DNA of 7,956 nucleotides from an uncultured Clostridia bacterium. GTDB taxonomy: Bacteria > Bacillota > Clostridia > Oscillospirales > Acutalibacteraceae. Of this stretch, positions 5,507-7,956 are shown in pieces. Made by a program: the position numbers and the translations under genes. Where the stretch lies: assembly GCA_946409885.1 (NCBI GenBank), contig CAMJYF010000061.1, positions 1 to 7,956 of the forward strand, in the 5' to 3' direction. Under the pieces are notes generated by a model. That model was not told the DNA's origin. It saw nothing but the letters and a program-made list of their open reading frames with translations, and ran no database searches. Position 1 is the stretch's first letter, and every line of letters starts with the position of its first letter.

Positions 5507-7726
5507 ATGGGATATGATTTCACAAAAACAGCCGTGACCGGCAGCACGCCGGCGGAAAAAAGGGCCGCCGCCATCCTGGCCGACGAGCTGGCCGCCAGAA
5601 CCGGCGTCCGCCCGCCGGAAACGGGCGATGGGGCCAGAGTGATCTTCCGGGAGACGGAAGCGATCGAAAACAAAGACGCGTTCCGCGTAACGCTGCGCGG
5701 GCGGGAGCTGACCGTTGCCGCCAACGGCATCCGCGGGATGATCTACGGCGTCGGCCTGTTCCTGCGCAAGACCGTTTACCGGGACGGGACGGTCACCCTG
5801 CTGTACGATATCAGCGGGGACTACGCGCCGGACAAGCCCATCCGGGGCCACCAGACCGGCTACCGCCCCCTGACCAACACCTATGACGCGTGGACGCTGG
5901 AACAGTTCGACCGCTACTATCTGGACCTGATGTACTTCGGGGCCAACACGGTGGAGCACATTCCCGGGGAATGGGGACGCACCCAACGCAACGAGCTGAT
6001 GCGTTACGACGCGCCGGAGCTGCTGAAGGAGACCGCCGCCCGCATGGACGCGCTGGACCTGAACGTCTCCTTGTGGTACCCCAACAGCGAAAAGGACGGG
6101 GAGGAGGCCGTGCGCAACCGGGAGGAGATCTTCCGGGAGACGTCCCGGGTGGACTATCTCTTTCCGCCGGGAAGCGACCCGGGCGACCTGGCCCCGGAGG
6201 AGCTGTTTGACCGGATGGCGCAGTTTGAGCCTGTGCTGAAGCAGTACCACCCCGGCGCCGGCATCTGGCCCTCCGCCCAGCAGCCCCACCATTTTCCGGA
6301 TTGGGGCGAGCGGTTCCTCCGCCAGCTGGAGCGGCGGCCCGCTTATATCGACGGCGTCATCACCGGGCCCAACCACGCCTACCGGGTGGAGCCCCTGCGC
6401 CGCAAGGTGCCCATGGAATACCCCATCCGCTTTTATCCCGATATCACCCACAACCTGCGCTGCGAGTACCCGGTCCACTTTGAGCGGGACGACTGGCACT
6501 ACGCGCTGGCCGCGGTCAACAGCCGGGAGAGCGCCAACCCCCGCCCCTGCGAGTACGCGGCGCTGCACCGGCTGACAAGGCCCTACGTGGTGGGCTCCGT
6601 CAGCTATTCGGAGGGCGTGAACGACGATATCAACAAGGCCGTGTGGAGCGCCCTGGATTATGCCCCGGATACGCCCCTGCGGGAGATTTTAGCCGACTAT
6701 TCCCGCCTGTACTTCCCGGGCGCGGACTGGGAAAAGGCCGCCGACGGCATTTTCGGGCTGGAGCGCAACTGGGAGGGGAACCCGGCGGAAAACCCGCAGA
6801 TAGACCACACCCTGCGCCTGTGGCGGGAGCTGGGAGAGGAGATGCCCTCTCTACGGGACAACTGGCGGTACAACCAGTGCCTGTTCCGGGCGGTGACGGA
6901 CGCCTTCGTCCGCCAGAAGATGTTATACGAAAACGGGTTGCTGGCCCGGGCCGGGCGGTTGCTGCGCTCCGGCGCCGTCGACGCCGCGCGGGCGGCGCTG
7001 TCAGAACCGCTGCCGGACGCCGTTCAGGCGCTGCGCGACGAGCTGGATACCCTTGCGGCGCGCCTGTTTGAACAGATCGGCATACAGCTTTCCGTGGAAA
7101 AATACCACGCCTACGGCTGGGAGCGGGGCGCGGTGCTGGATACCGTGGACCTGCCCGTAACCGACCTGCCCTGGCTGCTGCGCCAGTTGGACAGGGCCAA
7201 GGAGCTGCCGGAGGAAGCCGCCAAAGCGTTCCTGCGGCGCTGCGTGGACCGCAACCGGGTGGACGCGGACGAGGTCTACTATTCCGTGGCGCTGCACGGC
7301 CTGCTGCAGACCGGCGTGACGCAGGAACCGGAGTTTTATATGGATTTTCAGGGCGACCGGCCCAACGTGAACGACGGGTCGCTGCCCGTGTGCCTGTTCA
7401 AGCTGTTCGACCACTACTCCTTCCAGGCCAAGACCGGCGGGCTGACCGCCGACGGCGACTACGTTCTCACCGTCACCTATAAAGACAAGCCCAACGCCGC
7501 CGCTGAAGAACACTGCGTTTCCGTCAACGGGCACGTACTGTGGAAGGGCGCGCAGTTCGGCGGCGAAAAGGACGAACTGTTTACGGAAGAGATGCTGCCG
7601 GAGGGCTTTGTGGCCGTGCGCTATCCCCTGCCGCGGGAATACATCGAAAACGGCTGCGCGGAGGTGCTGATCCAGGAACCGACCACCGGCTTTGAGATCG
7701 CCGAATTCCGCATCACAAAAGCGTAG
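5507..7726 (+). CDS. putative glycoside hydrolase, unassigned family
   Basis: A 739-residue protein built like a multidomain exo-glycosidase. Residues about 14-105 look like the alpha/beta domain found in front of GH20, GH67 and related barrels (TPAEKRAAAILADEL, then the GIRGMIYGVGLFL turn, 74-86). From PIRGHQTGYRPLTNTYDAWT (111-130) a TIM barrel is likely, with strand ends NTVEHIP (147-153), NVSLWYP (186-192), IDGVITGPNHAY (281-292), IRFYPDITH (307-315) and YSEGVNDDINKAVW (367-380). About 390-600 is helical, and 605-739 looks like a beta-sandwich, possibly carbohydrate-binding. Acidic residues such as E150, E155, D312 and E369 lie at plausible barrel-strand ends, but I cannot assign the catalytic pair. 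No signal peptide, so it is cytoplasmic. The start has GGGGTGG (5495-5501) 5 bases upstream and a consensus promoter. The TAG stop lies within a downstream repeat element. Glycosidase assignment is by fold pattern only. Confidence 0.8.
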   Translation: MGYDFTKTAVTGSTPAEKRAAAILADELAARTGVRPPETGDGARVIFRETEAIENKDAFRVTLRGRELTVAANGIRGMIYGVGLFLRKTVYRDGTVTLLYDISGDYAPDKPIRGHQTGYRPLTNTYDAWTLEQFDRYYLDLMYFGANTVEHIPGEWGRTQRNELMRYDAPELLKETAARMDALDLNVSLWYPNSEKDGEEAVRNREEIFRETSRVDYLFPPGSDPGDLAPEELFDRMAQFEPVLKQYHPGAGIWPSAQQPHHFPDWGERFLRQLERRPAYIDGVITGPNHAYRVEPLRRKVPMEYPIRFYPDITHNLRCEYPVHFERDDWHYALAAVNSRESANPRPCEYAALHRLTRPYVVGSVSYSEGVNDDINKAVWSALDYAPDTPLREILADYSRLYFPGADWEKAADGIFGLERNWEGNPAENPQIDHTLRLWRELGEEMPSLRDNWRYNQCLFRAVTDAFVRQKMLYENGLLARAGRLLRSGAVDAARAALSEPLPDAVQALRDELDTLAARLFEQIGIQLSVEKYHAYGWERGAVLDTVDLPVTDLPWLLRQLDRAKELPEEAAKAFLRRCVDRNRVDADEVYYSVALHGLLQTGVTQEPEFYMDFQGDRPNVNDGSLPVCLFKLFDHYSFQAKTGGLTADGDYVLTVTYKDKPNAAAEEHCVSVNGHVLWKGAQFGGEKDELFTEEMLPEGFVAVRYPLPREYIENGCAEVLIQEPTTGFEIAEFRITKA

Positions 7727-7746
7727 CACGCTGCCTCAGCAGCGTC
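7723..7746 (+). repeat. REP-like hairpin unit 1
   Basis: GTAG-C foot (7723-7727) followed by a 7-bp perfect stem ACGCTGC/GCAGCGT (7728-7734 with 7739-7745) with tetraloop CTCA. The layout, a GTAG tetranucleotide 5' of a short hairpin, is that of bacterial REP sequences. The TAG of the foot is the stop codon of the putative glycosidase. No T run follows, so it is not a standard intrinsic terminator. Confidence 0.75.
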
Positions 7747-7765
7747 CCATCCGCATAACAAAAAT

Positions 7766-7854
7766 GTAGTACGCTGGGGCTCGCCTGCCGGTTCGGTCGA
7801 TGCTTCTGCTTTACGACAGAGTTCTCCACGAGCAAACCGCCCCCTCAGCAGCAT
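7766..7854 (+). repeat. possible split third REP-like copy
   Basis: GTAGTACGCTG (7766-7776) matches the left half of unit 1 at 10 of 11 positions, and CTCAGCAGCAT (7844-7854) matches its right half at 10 of 11. They are separated by 67 bases instead of one. The insert can extend the stem: GGG/CCC and CTCG/CGAG pair around a central loop (for example 7780-7783 with 7829-7832). It may be a REP hairpin with an enlarged apical part or a copy interrupted by an insertion. The order and orientation match, but this reading is inference. Confidence 0.5.
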
Positions 7855-7870
7855 AATCCATGAACATGAA

Positions 7871-7894
7871 GACGGAGCTGAGGCTCCGTGCTAC
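7871..7894 (-). repeat. REP-like hairpin unit 2, inverted
   Basis: Read on the minus strand this unit is GTAG-C, stem ACGGAGC/GCTCCGT and tetraloop CTCA. It is identical to unit 1 at 20 of 24 positions. The four differences form two compensatory base-pair changes (C-G to G-C and T-A to A-T), so pairing is fully kept. It ends three bases before the ribosome binding site of the next gene. Confidence 0.75.
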
Positions 7895-7908
7895 ATCAGG
7901 TGACAGAT

Positions 7909-7956
7909 ATGGAAAACGAAAACTTGCTTTTTATCATACCCACCGCCGAATATCTG
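7909..7956 (+). CDS. 5' end of an unidentified gene (partial; GNAT-like?)
   Basis: Sixteen codons are visible, reading MENENLLFIIPTAEYL, and the frame runs off the right edge. AGGTGA (7898-7903) lies 5 bases upstream of the ATG. A short start ending in a strand plus PTAEYL resembles the opening of many Firmicutes GNAT acetyltransferases, but this is too little to assign a family. No promoter is visible in the 182-base gap from the upstream gene, most of which is repeat element, so the gene may rely on read-through. Confidence 0.6.
   Translation, partial: MENENLLFIIPTAEYL

Noticed and set aside
5156..6568. Minus-strand open frame of 470 codons opposite the glycosidase 5' half
   Set aside because: It overlaps the secreted-protein gene, crosses two promoters and is the complement of well-supported coding sequence, with no domain recognised.
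7723..7894. Intrinsic terminator for the glycosidase transcript
   Set aside because: The hairpins lack following T runs in either direction. They fit a REP-like element better, though some effect on RNA ends is possible.

Overview
The window looks like a chromosomal piece of a fairly GC-rich, Gram-positive anaerobe, most likely a gut or rumen member of the Clostridia (Oscillospiraceae/Christensenellaceae-like). This placement is inference. It rests on near-consensus SigA promoters (TTGACA-17-TATTAT and TTGACA-17-TATAAT), strong AGGAGG-type ribosome binding sites, a BioY-type vitamin transporter subunit, a small secreted protein with a signal peptide style common in Clostridia, and two large glycan-active enzymes without signal peptides. 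No rRNA, tRNA, CRISPR array, transposase or phage gene is visible.

Layout, left to right. (1) At 1-41 lies the first 13 codons of an unidentified minus-strand gene with its own strong promoter (125-153) and a short structured leader. (2) At 186-4746 lies a compact minus-strand cluster. In transcription order it is bioY (biotin ECF-transporter S component), a branched-chain amino acid aminotransferase, trmO (tRNA t6A37 methyltransferase) and a GH95 alpha-L-fucosidase, closed by an intrinsic terminator at 186-228. bioY and the aminotransferase abut with no gap, and trmO and the fucosidase overlap by ATGA, so this is very probably one operon even though the functions look unrelated. (3) At 4858-5232 on the minus strand is a 124-residue secreted protein with a hydrophobic, lysine-containing helix. 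It has its own promoter and a hairpin terminator that separates it from bioY. (4) A divergent promoter region (5233-5506) leads into a plus-strand 739-residue putative glycoside hydrolase of a family I cannot name, driven by a fully consensus promoter. (5) At 7723-7894 is a structured repeat element. (6) At 7909-7956 is the start of another plus-strand gene.

How the genes fit together: the GH95 enzyme and the 739-residue enzyme both lack export signals. They would act on oligosaccharides already imported into the cytoplasm, which fits the lifestyle of a glycan-degrading gut bacterium. The bioY, aminotransferase and trmO genes are housekeeping (cofactor uptake, amino acid metabolism, translation fidelity).

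The most notable observation is the 172-bp element after the 739-residue gene. It holds two inverted 24-nt REP-like units, each with a GTAG foot followed by a 7-bp hairpin with a CTCA (or complementary) tetraloop. They differ at four positions, and all four are compensatory changes in the stem. A third, apparently split copy lies between them. This resembles a REP/BIME element of the kind mobilised by REP-associated tyrosine transposases, and the GTAG of the first unit supplies the stop codon of the upstream gene.
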